Assembly (NCBI GenBank): GCA_015655015.1
Contig: JAATFV010000219.1
Coordinates: 1-38,168 of the forward strand
Origin: Chitinophagales bacterium
GTDB lineage: Bacteria; Bacteroidota; Bacteroidia; Chitinophagales; Chitinophagaceae
Length of the DNA: 38,168 nt
Direction: 5' to 3'
Positions within the stretch are counted from its first letter, which is position 1, and each line of letters opens with the position of its first letter. Of this stretch, positions 25,007 to 33,062 are shown in pieces. The notes under the pieces are model-generated. The model made no database searches and was not told the DNA's origin. It was given only the letters and a program-made list of their open reading frames with translations. The position numbers and the translations under genes are program-made.

Positions 25007-25130
25007 ATTTTATCCGATCTTACTTTATAGGTGCTGATTTTCAGTATTTTATAACAAGGGCTCAAAATTTCTTACTCGTATCTTTATTCAGGTAAACATT
25101 ATTTAGATCGACAAAAAAATCGACAAAATT

Positions 25131-26067
25131 ATGTTTTTACCTATCAAACCAATTTGTGATCGGCGCCCCCGGCGTGATGGTACCTGCGTGATTTCCATTC
25201 AGTATTGCTACTCTTCCGATAAACGTACTTTATTGTTCACGGGTCTTTCCGTTCCTGCGCGTTATTGGAACAAAAAGCTGATGCGGATCTCTTCCGATCT
25301 CCCGGCTGAATTCGGGAAAGCGGATCAAATAAATCGCCAGCTGCAGCAAATGCTCCGGATTGTGGAGGACATCGTTTCTTTTTCCCTTCAATAGCAAGTG
25401 GATGCGCCGGAAGATAATTGCTCCTATCGATCTCAGTGATTTTAAAATTTTAGATGAAGAAACGGACGCCATCTACCTCACTGTGCAGGAAATCCGAACC
25501 TTGTATAACCTGGATTTGTCAGCGCATCCCCATTTGACCCGTTTCAGGGATTTATTCGTTTTAGGCTGTTTTACGGGCTTGCGGTTTTCGGATTTCAGCA
25601 ATATTAAACCGGAGGACATCCGCAAGGGAATGTTATATAAGAAACAGGGAAAGTCTGATCATTGGGTGGTCATCCCTTTGCGCCCCGAAGCCTCTGAAAT
25701 ATTGATCAACCGGTTTAAGAATAACGTGCCCAGGGTAAGCAACCCGGAATTAAATCGTCACATTAAGCAAGTCGGCAGGCTGGCGGGTATCTCCACTCTC
25801 ATCAAGACCTCTTATAAGAAGGGCAATAAGGACATAGAAGTAACAAAGCCGAAATATGCCTGGATAACGACCCACACCTGCCGGCGGTCATTTTGCACGA
25901 ATGAATTCTTGGCCGGTACCCCGCCTGAGTTGATTATGAAGATTAGCGGGCATAAGAGCCTGAAGGATTTTTATAAGTATATACGGATTACACCGGAGGA
26001 GGCAGGGAAGAAGATCCAGGAGATTTGGGAAAAAAGAGGGGAGATGCAAATTTCAGTAGAGGCATAA
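25131..26067 (+). pseudogene. Tyrosine integrase with an internal deletion and frameshift
   Basis: Two reading frames join. The first (25131-25394) is the arm-binding domain: MFLPIKPICDRRPRRDGTCV, YCYSSDKRTLLFTGLSVPAR and the end IVEDIVSFSLQ. The second (from about 25390 to 26067) is the catalytic domain with TGLRFSDFS (Arg), HTCRRSF (His-x-x-Arg), GHKS (His), and Tyr in FYKYIRITP. The core-binding domain of roughly 90 residues between them is missing and the frame differs, so the gene is dead or needs a partner. It is the usual neighbour of a tRNA target and marks the left end of an island. Confidence 0.85.
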
Positions 26068-26180
26068 AAAAACCCGGATGCATGCAGAGCAGCGGCAAAC
26101 CGGGAATAACAATGCAAATATAAGATTATTTTTTCGGATTTCTTAATAGTTCTATTTTTAAATATTGAAATTGGTTGTCA

Positions 26181-26852
26181 ATGAAATACGTTGAATTTGA
26201 GAGATTGATATCCCCGCAACGGCTCAATCGATATAAAGTTGCTTGCAACAACAATACCCGGAAAACATTAAGTCTTTACCGTGCAAATATACGTATGTCG
26301 CAAGCTTTTCTTGCTGTTCTAGGCATTTTTGAAGTGGTCCTGAGAAATAAAATTGATGACCATTATAGGTCCAAAATTCCTAATAGTCCAGGATGGTTAC
26401 TCTCTTCAATTCTGCCAGGTGGGTTTCTGACACATAATGGCTGTCAAAATTCATTTAATAAAGTATTGAGGACATACGCAGACTTAGGATCAAATTATAC
26501 CCATGATAAGTTGCTTGCAGAATTGAGTTTTGGTTTCTGGAAGTTTATGTTTGCAGGCAGGCAATTTCAAGCTGGCGGTAGTACGTTACTTGGCATCTTT
26601 CCTAATCTTCCTCATCGTAGTAATCAAGGGTTTATTTATCATAAGCTGGATAAGATCAATTCTATTAGGAACAGGGTTGCCCACCATGAGCCTATTTGTT
26701 TTGGAATGGGAAATATAATAGAGACGGTGTATTCGCGTGCGCATTTTCAAGAAATCGTTGATGTCATCACTTACATGGGAGTAAATAGCCAGGAACTTTT
26801 CTATGGGATAGATAGTGTGGTAAAAGAGGCTAATTACATTGATAGCTTATGA
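26181..26852 (+). CDS. Abi family protein with HEPN-type active site
   Basis: The ATG at 26181 gives 223 residues; a TTG two codons upstream is less likely. The family pattern of the Abi_2 group is present: NLYR-like LSLYRANIRMSQAFLAVLGI followed by FEVVLRNKIDDHY, the LLAELSFGFWKFMFAG core near residue 115, and INSIRNRVAHHEPI near residue 160, where RNRVAH is the RX4-6H motif of HEPN ribonucleases. Such proteins stop phage growth by cleaving RNA. It lies 113 bases after the broken integrase and has a lower G+C content than the core genes. Confidence 0.85.
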   Translation: MKYVEFERLISPQRLNRYKVACNNNTRKTLSLYRANIRMSQAFLAVLGIFEVVLRNKIDDHYRSKIPNSPGWLLSSILPGGFLTHNGCQNSFNKVLRTYADLGSNYTHDKLLAELSFGFWKFMFAGRQFQAGGSTLLGIFPNLPHRSNQGFIYHKLDKINSIRNRVAHHEPICFGMGNIIETVYSRAHFQEIVDVITYMGVNSQELFYGIDSVVKEANYIDSL

Positions 26853-26871
26853 CTGTACTACTACGATTGTC

Positions 26872-27084
26872 CTAGGCCGGTTGCTCACCGAAGTAGACCT
26901 TTAATTCGGGAGGGACAATAAGCGTTTTGTGCATATTGTCAATTATTCTTTTAGTAATCGCATCATGAGTGTAAACCTCCAACCGACCCCATATTTGTTT
27001 ATTAGGTGGGATTTTGTATTGGAGGCTGTGTAAACCACCCACCCCATTTAAGGATCTGGTTTTATCTTCAAAATAGCGGCTCAT
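26872..27084 (-). CDS. Small unknown protein, divergent from the 183-residue gene
   Basis: The 70-residue product begins MSRYFEDKTRSLNGVGGLHS and has the basic centre NKQIWGRLEVYTHDAITKRI and the end VPPELKVYFGEQPA. No domain was recognised. It is convergent with the Abi gene, whose stop lies 19 bases away, and its start lies 51 bases from the start of the divergent gene at 27136, so the two may share a control region. Size and place would fit an antitoxin or immunity role, but nothing in the sequence proves it. Confidence 0.55.
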   Translation of the reverse strand: MSRYFEDKTRSLNGVGGLHSLQYKIPPNKQIWGRLEVYTHDAITKRIIDNMHKTLIVPPELKVYFGEQPA

Positions 27085-27106
27085 TTCTTGTTTTACCTAT
27101 AGGTAG

Positions 27107-27114
27107 TATCTTTG
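27107..27114 (+). promoter_or_regulatory. -7 element of the 183-residue gene
   Basis: TATCTTTG fits TAnnTTTG and lies 22 bases before the ATG at 27136 in a 51-base divergent gap. A TTG at 27088-27090 is only 16 bases upstream, shorter than usual for the -33 box. Confidence 0.45.
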
Positions 27115-27135
27115 GGGATAAACTATTTAGTTGCC

Positions 27136-27687
27136 ATGAAGACTTCCTTTTTCTTATGCCATAATCCGATTGGTGTTCTTCCTAAAGGGTGTGTAGGCTA
27201 TGTATATCATTCCGGTAAGCCCAGATTTTTAGCGGGGCTGTTGAAGATAGATCCTGCGGGGCCATTGCAGGATCTGGATTATGATGGCTATAATGTGTTA
27301 TTTCGTTATGTAGCTGGAGATGGCATCGAACAGGTATATCTATTACTTGTTTCTCAAAATATAGACCGGGCAACTACTAAGCTAACATGGGCACTGCGGG
27401 AAGCGGCAGAGTGGTACGTTGCCTGTCTAAGTAAAACGGATGTAAATACTTTTAACAAAAAAAGCCAATGGTCCCTCTTCAGCGATTTCAATTTGTTTAC
27501 TCCTGGCGTGCAGGTTGTCCATTTGAAAATAACGGATAAATACCTGCTAAGTTATGAAGATGGCGTGAAGACCTTCGATGATATGAAAACCATGGATCAG
27601 TTTCTGCGTCAATCACTCGGTTTTACAGATGTCCAGTTGGAAGTAGGTAATCATAACGTGATCGATCGGTCTGCGATCCTTAAATAG
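27136..27687 (+). CDS. Unknown island protein, 183 residues
   Basis: The ATG at 27136 (MKTSFFLCHNPIGVLPKGCV) is chosen because it follows the -7 box at the right distance. The product is soluble, with beta-rich N-terminal half (GYVYHSGKPRFLAGLLKIDP), a helix LTWALREAAEWYVACL in the middle and the end LEVGNHNVIDRSAILK. No known family was recognised and no catalytic motif stands out. It is divergent from a 70-residue gene and lies next to the Abi gene, so a defence or toxin-like role is possible, but only by association. Confidence 0.65.
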   Translation: MKTSFFLCHNPIGVLPKGCVGYVYHSGKPRFLAGLLKIDPAGPLQDLDYDGYNVLFRYVAGDGIEQVYLLLVSQNIDRATTKLTWALREAAEWYVACLSKTDVNTFNKKSQWSLFSDFNLFTPGVQVVHLKITDKYLLSYEDGVKTFDDMKTMDQFLRQSLGFTDVQLEVGNHNVIDRSAILK

Positions 27688-27789
27688 CCGATAGATAGCA
27701 GCACTATGCAGTGGTTGGACCAACTTGCCTATTGTTATGTTGCCCTGATGGTTTCCAAAACTGTGGTAATAATTCTATAAGCTTCTCTT

Positions 27790-28020
27790 AGGGTTGATCA
27801 GGTATCCTTCGTAATACATCATCCAGCCATTTGGCAGGATCTATTTTGGCAGCTTACAGGTAGCCAGTAAGCTGTATATGATGGCAGCAAGTTTACCTCC
27901 ATAATGCGACCCGGCAAACAGGAAGTTGTTTCTCCCTACGGCAATAGCCCGGATCTGGCCTTCCAACTGGTTATTATCGATCTGCAGCATACCGTCTGTA
28001 ACATAGGCCAGTAATTTGTT
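27790..28020 (-). pseudogene. Remnant of an IS66-type tnpC
   Basis: On the minus strand the translation reads LLAYVTDGMLQIDNNQLEGQ, IRAIAVGRNNFLFAGSHYGG and KLAAIIYSLLATCKL, followed after a 1-base frameshift by IDPAKWLDDVLRRIP. This is the conserved C-terminal end of IS66 transposases (IDNNxxExxIRPxxxGRxNxLF). The N-terminal part and the ends of the element are gone. It differs from the complete IS66 element at 32698, so at least two IS66 insertions have hit this island. Confidence 0.8.
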
Positions 28021-28213
28021 AGATAATTAAGGTTTCTTGAGAGTTCGGAGCTGAAGAGTTCTGTTCTTGTCTGTTGTCAGATCTACGCGCGTTAGACCAA
28101 AATTGGTATAACATGGCATTGTTTTCCATCATTTGCCTAAGTCGCTGCATTGGGGGCTTCGAAAGCCAAATTTTTAGCTGCAGATCTTTTATATTTTGTG
28201 GTGTGTCATTCAT
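28019..28213 (-). CDS. Small partner of the nucleotidyltransferase
   Basis: The 64-residue product begins MNDTPQNIKDLQLKIWLSKP and PMQRLRQMMENNAMLYQFWS, a helical pattern often found in short genes beside nucleotidyltransferases. Its start overlaps the end of the nucleotidyltransferase gene by 8 bases, so the two are translationally coupled. The C terminus (NRQEQNSSAPNSQETLII) is polar. The stop lies at the border of the IS66 remnant, so the 3' end could be altered. Confidence 0.6.
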   Translation of the reverse strand: MNDTPQNIKDLQLKIWLSKPPMQRLRQMMENNAMLYQFWSNARRSDNRQEQNSSAPNSQETLII

Positions 28214-28739
28214 GATTCAAAAGGCTAAAGGTATTTAAGTTAAGTTTTCCTATCCACAAATTGATATACTCCCAATCAAGATTGTCGGATATAACAAGAT
28301 TTCTAATATCCGTCATTTGAATTGCTGATTGAAGTTCTTGTATCCAAATCAATTTGGAGATGATAAGATCTTCCGGGGAAACCACGTAAATTGTCTTCCC
28401 GAAAAATTCCATTGAGATTCTACGGGTGAACTCAATTTGCCGGAATGGGTCACTTTTCAAAACGACAAAATCTGCTTTAAAGCCAGTGGCATGGTCAATG
28501 ATGTTGAACATACTTCGATTTTGCACTGCATCTTCGATAGCATCTTTATCACAGTAATATCCCTCTTTGAAATTTTCTACAAATCGATCAATGTCTTGAG
28601 GTCTCAAATGAATAATGAAGTCAAAATCTTGAGTAGCTCGAGGGACAATATATAAACTCATGGCAACACTTCCTGACAACATGTAAGGAATCTCGCAACT
28701 ATTTAGTACATCAATAATTTTTTGGAAAAATCCCTCCAT
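28206..28739 (-). CDS. Nucleotidyltransferase-fold protein
   Basis: The 177-residue product begins MEGFFQKIIDVLNSCEIPYM, then LSGSVAMSLYIVPRATQDFD, which is the GS...TxDxD motif of the nucleotidyltransferase fold, and a third acid may lie in FKADFVVL near residue 87. The region SPEDLIISKLIWIQELQSAI is typical of AbiEii-like and DUF6036-type proteins. These are often paired with a small helical protein, as here. Roles include modification of RNA in toxin-antitoxin or phage defence systems; here that is inference. Confidence 0.75.
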   Translation of the reverse strand: MEGFFQKIIDVLNSCEIPYMLSGSVAMSLYIVPRATQDFDFIIHLRPQDIDRFVENFKEGYYCDKDAIEDAVQNRSMFNIIDHATGFKADFVVLKSDPFRQIEFTRRISMEFFGKTIYVVSPEDLIISKLIWIQELQSAIQMTDIRNLVISDNLDWEYINLWIGKLNLNTFSLLNHE

Positions 28740-28799
28740 TCTGAAGTCAATTTACTTCAACTAGGCTTACTTATCAAATTAGACTTACGAAACCTTCAT

Positions 28800-28818
28800 A
28801 TTTGATTGATAATCAAAT
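28800..28818. promoter_or_regulatory. Palindrome upstream of the nucleotidyltransferase gene
   Basis: ATTTGATT and AATCAAAT form a perfect 8-bp inverted repeat around GAT, 61 bases before the start of the gene at 28739. A second small repeat TGAAGT/ACTTCA lies right before the start (28742-28759). Both could be operators. Confidence 0.4.
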
Positions 28819-28893
28819 GTTATTAATTGATAAAACTTGCTCAGAGATTTGAAAACCAATTGTTATTTAATAGCGAAAACTTATGTTGGCTTT

Positions 28894-29021
28894 CATCAAC
28901 CGGTAAAAAGTCACCCGGCAGACTACCAAAAGTCAGGAAATCGGCCATTAATTGGTTAGTTAATTGTCCGGTTAGGACCACGAGTAGCTCAACCCGCTGA
29001 TTTGCACCGGGTTTTGTTTTC
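28894..29021. repeat. Dispersed repeat, copy A
   Basis: About 128 bases that align along their length with copy B at 30762-30889. The core TTGGTTAGTTAATTGTCC plus GGTTAGGACCAC at 28952-28981 is identical with copy C at 29 of 30 positions. On the plus strand GACT...AGTC and a terminator-like AACCCG...CGGGTTTT are present; copy B has GGCT...AGCC and AACTCG...CGAGTTTTT at the same places, so both stems co-vary. On the minus strand it reads VVLTGQLTNQLMADFLTF, similar to copy B. It lies directly 3' of the Fic gene. Confidence 0.7.
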
Positions 29022-29036
29022 GAATCGCTTACATAA

Positions 29037-30368
29037 TCATCTAGCCCCAATGATCTTTTTCTCTCCTCCCTCAGTCAGTAGGAACTGGATTTTATTTCCA
29101 TTTTTTCTAGCCTCAAGAATACCCTTTGATACCAAATAATTTAAATCTGTTCTTGCAGTTTGATTACTTACTCCAAATTTTGTTTCTACCTCTAATACCG
29201 AGAAAAGGGTTTTCTTATTATTAAGTATTTCTTGTATTAGCTCCATTTGCCGATCGTTGTAATCGGTATTTCTTAAGAGTGTAAGAATATTTTTCTTTTC
29301 CCGGTTTTTTCTTTCGATATATTTTTTGAGTTCGTTTAATGAGTTTTCTATGCACTTAAGATTATAAAGAATAAAATAGGTAAGATCATTGTTATCCTTT
29401 TCAGTGTGCTGATAGGCTCGGGCATATTGAGTTTTGCAACCGAGAATAATTCTTGATACGGACATGTATTCTATCAGCCAATAACCCTTCTTAATTAAAT
29501 ACCAGTAAAATAGGGCCCTGGCTGTTCGGCCATTTCCATCAGCAAAAGGGTGAATAAAGCCTATTAGAAAATGTATGATAATGGCTTTAGAAATGGGGTG
29601 AAGAAAAAAATCTTCTTTATTTTCGTCATTTACAAATTTGCATAATTCATTCATTAAATTTTCTAAATCCTCTTGCGGTGGCGGGTTATGTAAGATGGCT
29701 CCAGTTTGTACATCTATTATACGAACATCATCTGTTGTGCGAAATGCGCCTTCCTCCTGTTTATCAGCTAGTGTATTGTTGGTGATGATTTTATGAATTT
29801 GTAATACAGTATCAGAACTGATACTGGCTTTTTTGTTCTCGACGATCCACTGCATTACATCATAGTTATTGACGATCATCTGTTCTGACAAATTCCTTGG
29901 TTTTCTATTGCTTTCAAGCATTTCCTTCGCAATTTTTCGAGTGGTAGCGGCTCCTTCGAGTTGACTGGATGCTATGGCTTCTTCCATTAGCGAACTTATC
30001 AGATAACGTTGCTTCTCTTCAGTGGGAATAATATCGCTTGCATGTAAGTTTCCTCCAAGACTCAAATCGAGTTCATGCAATTTCTGCTGCATGATGGATG
30101 GAGTGTTGATATACAGATCAAATTTTTCTTTACTATTAAAGTTTATTTTCTTTTGGGAAATGCTTCGCTTGATCTTAATTATTTTCCAAAGTTTTCTGGC
30201 GTCGAAATCCCACTCCTTTGCCCAATATTTCCACTTTTCCCAATATGGGTAGCTGGAGTCATTTATTTCTGAAACCTCCAAGTATTTTTGAATAACAATA
30301 AGTTCATCTAACAGATCGCTAAATTCCCACTTTTCTTTGATGTAGGGTGGGTTTTCAATCTTTCGCAT
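29037..30368 (-). CDS. Fic family protein with a winged-helix tail
   Basis: Fic proteins transfer AMP or other groups from nucleotides to target proteins. The 443-residue product has the Fic core HPFADGNGRTAR at about residues 273-284 with the catalytic His and the Arg that holds the phosphate. The inhibitory helix motif SSQLEGA near residue 133 (S/T-x-x-x-E-G/N) lies N-terminal to the core, which makes it a class II Fic. The end FGVSNQTARTDLNYLVSKGI is a winged helix for DNA binding. Three 25-bp palindromes just upstream of its start are candidate sites for this winged helix, so self-regulation is likely. The N-terminal 100 residues are family typical. Confidence 0.9.
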   Translation of the reverse strand: MRKIENPPYIKEKWEFSDLLDELIVIQKYLEVSEINDSSYPYWEKWKYWAKEWDFDARKLWKIIKIKRSISQKKINFNSKEKFDLYINTPSIMQQKLHELDLSLGGNLHASDIIPTEEKQRYLISSLMEEAIASSQLEGAATTRKIAKEMLESNRKPRNLSEQMIVNNYDVMQWIVENKKASISSDTVLQIHKIITNNTLADKQEEGAFRTTDDVRIIDVQTGAILHNPPPQEDLENLMNELCKFVNDENKEDFFLHPISKAIIIHFLIGFIHPFADGNGRTARALFYWYLIKKGYWLIEYMSVSRIILGCKTQYARAYQHTEKDNNDLTYFILYNLKCIENSLNELKKYIERKNREKKNILTLLRNTDYNDRQMELIQEILNNKKTLFSVLEVETKFGVSNQTARTDLNYLVSKGILEARKNGNKIQFLLTEGGEKKIIGAR

Positions 30369-30371
30369 TAT

Positions 30372-30396
30372 CTCCTAATTTTTCACAAATTAGGAG
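30372..30396. promoter_or_regulatory. Fic operator candidate 1
   Basis: CTCCTAATTT and AAATTAGGAG form a perfect 10-bp inverted repeat around TTCAC. It begins 4 bases upstream of the Fic start codon, so it overlaps the 5' untranslated region. Confidence 0.75.
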
Positions 30397-30411
30397 TTTT
30401 GGCTATAATTT

Positions 30412-30436
30412 CTCCTAATATTTTCTAAATTAGGAG
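30412..30436. promoter_or_regulatory. Fic operator candidate 2
   Basis: The same 25-base design as site 1: CTCCTAATAT and AAATTAGGAG, 5 bases apart, with 8 of 10 pairs. The centre lies 40 bases from the centre of site 1. Confidence 0.75.
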
Positions 30437-30556
30437 AGAATAAAAAAAATTTAATTGCCAACAATTCCGCTAAGGGATTAATTTTCACTGATTTGCGTTG
30501 ACTTAACAACATCGTCGTCGCTTTTGCAGTGCTTAGCTGACTCTCAGCGAAATTTA

Positions 30557-30571
30557 GCTAATATAATTAGC
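30557..30571. promoter_or_regulatory. Small palindrome in the Fic upstream region
   Basis: GCTAAT and ATTAGC form a perfect inverted repeat around ATA. It lies just before operator candidate 3, and its use is unknown. Confidence 0.35.
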
Positions 30572-30576
30572 GAACC

Positions 30577-30601
30577 CTCCTAATTTTCTAAAACTTAGGA
30601 G
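30577..30601. promoter_or_regulatory. Fic operator candidate 3
   Basis: Again 25 bases: CTCCTAATTT and AACTTAGGAG, with one mismatch, 5 bases apart. It lies about 210 bases upstream of the Fic start and may allow DNA looping or serve a second promoter. Confidence 0.65.
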
Positions 30602-30761
30602 TGATTAGGAAGAGCATTTTGGAAATAAAAAATTAGTTGTTGCCCTCCAAGGTGACTGAACATGGGAAAGTTCATTTATTTTGTTCCATTTTCGATAGTA
30701 AAAGCACCCTAATTAGCTTTATTTTAAACCATGAATGCAAGGAATTGCCGCGCGGATTTCC

Positions 30762-30889
30762 ATTAACAACCAACATGTCACCTTGGCAAATGGCTAAAAG
30801 CCAAAAAATCAGTCATCACTTGGTTAGATAATTGTCCTGTTCCTACCACACTTCGCTCAAACTCGCTGATTTTAAACGAGTTTTTATTT
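30762..30889. repeat. Dispersed repeat, copy B
   Basis: Aligns with copy A over its full length, with roughly two thirds identical bases. The core at 30820-30849 begins TTGGTTAGATAATTGTCC as in copy C, but the following 12 bases differ at 4 positions. The minus-strand reading VVGTGQLSNQVMTDFLAF has mainly first and third codon position changes against copy A, which hints that an old coding sequence is the source. Confidence 0.65.
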
Positions 30890-31154
30890 TGTCAGATTCC
30901 AAGCTGTCTTACTAGCCCTTCATTTTCAACCTTAACTGGTTCGATTCCTTTTAGGATAATTCTCATGTCCGGCAGAAAAAGGGTATTTTCACGGGGCAAT
31001 GTGAAACATGAAATAGCTACATTAGATTAATCATCCTCATAACTTATCTGTGAAGAGGATAATAGTCTGGTTTTTCTGTGGGCGAAAGTTCATAAAACAA
31101 CTTAAATTGGATAAGCGGAGGGGGAGATTAATATTTTAAAATCGAAACTAACAG

Positions 31155-32645
31155 ATGGGCTTCCATATCAGAATCGATAAATCTTCTGAGCGAATACTCA
31201 GAACGCTTAAAACTTCACCAGAGGAAATTTTTCAACGTAGATATCACTGTTACCTTTTGTTCTTGGTAGGTGCATCGGATGATGAAGCAATGGACTGGTT
31301 GATTAAAAATGTTGTATCGCTGGACTCTTTAACCGGAGCAGAATTCGCCTTCGGCATTTTTATGAAAAGCCTGAAAATTCCTTTAGAAATTGACTCGGAA
31401 CCCATTGGACATCGCCCTAAAGTTGCAGCCTCTATTCCTGCTGAAGGATTAAAGGGAGACAATTTTTCCATTGAAAGAGTTATTAAAAGTCATATTCATC
31501 AACATGTATATAACGGTGACGAAGTGATGGCTATTACTTATGCCACCGATATTGTGGCAAGGGAATTCAAAGTTATAGACAAGTTGCCATGTATGTTATT
31601 ATTGGACCCCATACCATTTGGCAATGTTCATGTTGTACAGCTTACGAATATAATTTGTAATCATCTCGTTAAAATAATCCGACAATCTATACACAGATAT
31701 TTAAACGAAGCACAAAATAAGCCTAACGCTTTTTCTTACACCAGCGCTATTCTTGATGCGCAGAGCGATTTAGAACAGTGGGAGTGTAAAAATGAAGATT
31801 TCGTAAAGCGAATGGAAAAAATGAACGATGATCTCGCCCGATTGAAAGGAGAAAAGCCATCTGAAACCGGGGTCGATCATATAAGAGAAAGATTAGATTT
31901 GGCTAGACTTCATATTGAAAACGGCTCTTCCAGAAAAGCGAGACTTGCACTGTTTGGAGAAAGTTTCAAAAAACACAACCCCTACAACTTTGGTCTTGAT
32001 TTTGACAATGACTCAAAAGAAGCGATTTCGGCATTTTTTGATAAGGAAATCATCATTATAAAAAAATGTGGTGACACAATTGATGCGCTAACCAGTTATT
32101 TACAGGAAGATGAAGTAACAAGCCTATGGAAAGATCGACTTGGATTAATTTATGTAAAGCATGTTGTTCCATTATTGGGCTTACCTGAAGGGATAGAAAA
32201 TGATATTAATAAAAGTGAAGTAAAAATTTGGATTCAACAATTGCGAAGCAGAAAAACAGAATTGATTTCCACCTTTCATAAATTGTTACCTGATATTGAA
32301 ATAATAGAAAAAAAGATTAGTGAAGAATATCAAAAGAAAAACCAGCATCTAATTGATGCTGTACAAATTGAGTTAGATAAGACTCTAGTTGAATTCTTGG
32401 AGTATAAGCGAAATTACGTGGCAAGAAAAAAGAAGTTAGAAGAATCACTGGACGGATCAATTCGGTTGTATCAAGAAAATGATCCTATCACCTTTTCTAG
32501 CCTTTTTGTTAAGGAGATGAAATCCTTAAAAATGAATAGTTACTTAAGCCAGACAAAAATTGCAGGCGGAAAATTTGCAGAAAATATGTTCAAGCCGGAT
32601 ACGATTATGAAAATACTAGAATTCTTAAGTAAGATGACTGGCTAG
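31155..32645 (+). CDS. Large unknown island protein, 496 residues
   Basis: The product begins MGFHIRIDKSSERILRTLKT and has no signal peptide or membrane segment. Residues 1-190 look globular (FLVGASDDEAMDWLIKNVVS, VIKSHIHQHVYNGDEVMAIT). Residues 200-260 and about 360-460 are helical and charged (ELISTFHKLLPDIEIIEKKI, LVEFLEYKRNYVARKKKLEE), like a coiled coil. No known domain or catalytic motif was recognised. It is A/T-rich, stands alone between repeat copies B and C, and lies in a defence-like island, so an antiphage role is plausible by location only. Confidence 0.75.
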   Translation: MGFHIRIDKSSERILRTLKTSPEEIFQRRYHCYLLFLVGASDDEAMDWLIKNVVSLDSLTGAEFAFGIFMKSLKIPLEIDSEPIGHRPKVAASIPAEGLKGDNFSIERVIKSHIHQHVYNGDEVMAITYATDIVAREFKVIDKLPCMLLLDPIPFGNVHVVQLTNIICNHLVKIIRQSIHRYLNEAQNKPNAFSYTSAILDAQSDLEQWECKNEDFVKRMEKMNDDLARLKGEKPSETGVDHIRERLDLARLHIENGSSRKARLALFGESFKKHNPYNFGLDFDNDSKEAISAFFDKEIIIIKKCGDTIDALTSYLQEDEVTSLWKDRLGLIYVKHVVPLLGLPEGIENDINKSEVKIWIQQLRSRKTELISTFHKLLPDIEIIEKKISEEYQKKNQHLIDAVQIELDKTLVEFLEYKRNYVARKKKLEESLDGSIRLYQENDPITFSSLFVKEMKSLKMNSYLSQTKIAGGKFAENMFKPDTIMKILEFLSKMTG

Positions 32646-32689
32646 TATCAATCCTCACATATAGCCAACCTTCTTTTGTCTCTTACTTA

Positions 32690-32697
32690 AGTATTTG
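32690..32697. repeat. Left target site duplication of the IS66 element
   Basis: AGTATTTG, repeated exactly at 35664-35671 beyond the right end. Confidence 0.9.
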
Positions 32698-32764
32698 GTA
32701 AGCCTCCGGTGAACCCCTATTGCTCCGTGTTGATGTCGTCAATAATTTTGCGGCAAAAGCAGGT

Positions 32765-33060
32765 ATGGTCAAAGATAACTCGATCCGGGAACAGATGTTT
32801 GCCAGTATTGCTTCATGGCTGTCAGCGGACTTTCTCAAAAGCAATGGTGCCAGCAACAGGGGATAGCCTATCATATTTTTCATTACTGGTACCGGAAGTA
32901 TCGGGATGAGCATTCGGAGTCAACTGGTAGTAATTCTTTTGTTCAGTTGGCTGTTAAACCGGAAGCGGGTGCCAGTTGCGAAGTAATCTTTGCGGATGGG
33001 ACAAAGATCATTTTTCAGGAGGCGATACCCGCTCAGTATCTAAAAACCCTGTTGTTTTAA
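32765..33060 (+). pseudogene. IS66 tnpA, frameshifted
   Basis: The N-terminal part in one frame reads MVKDNSIREQMFASIASWLS from 32765; the rest continues in another frame as GLSQKQWCQQQGIAYHIFHY and ends with the VIFADGTKIIF strand before the stop at 33060. The junction lies near 32821 and needs a shift of one base. TnpA is the small helix-turn-helix protein needed by IS66 elements. A programmed shift cannot be ruled out, but no good slippery heptamer is seen. Confidence 0.75.
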
Positions 33061-33062
33061 CC

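Larger units (their letters stand above)
30369..31154. other. Non-coding region between fic and the 496-residue gene
   Basis: About 786 bases without a supported gene. They hold the three Fic palindromes (30372-30601), repeat copy B (30762-30889) and a T-arm-like stretch AACTGGTTCGATTCCT at 30934-30949 that shares GGTTCGATTCCT with the tRNA-Arg gene. The remaining 200 bases before 31155 show an A/T-rich, promoter-like character but no clear TAnnTTTG box. Confidence 0.6.

Noticed and set aside
26068..26110. CCCGG...CCGGG hairpin after the integrase
   Set aside because: As a terminator it would act on the minus strand, where no gene ends; not called.
28016..28028. Possible fourth copy of the repeat (TTGTTAGATAATT)
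   Set aside because: Only 13 bases match, and the left part belongs to the IS66 remnant coding sequence; chance is likely.
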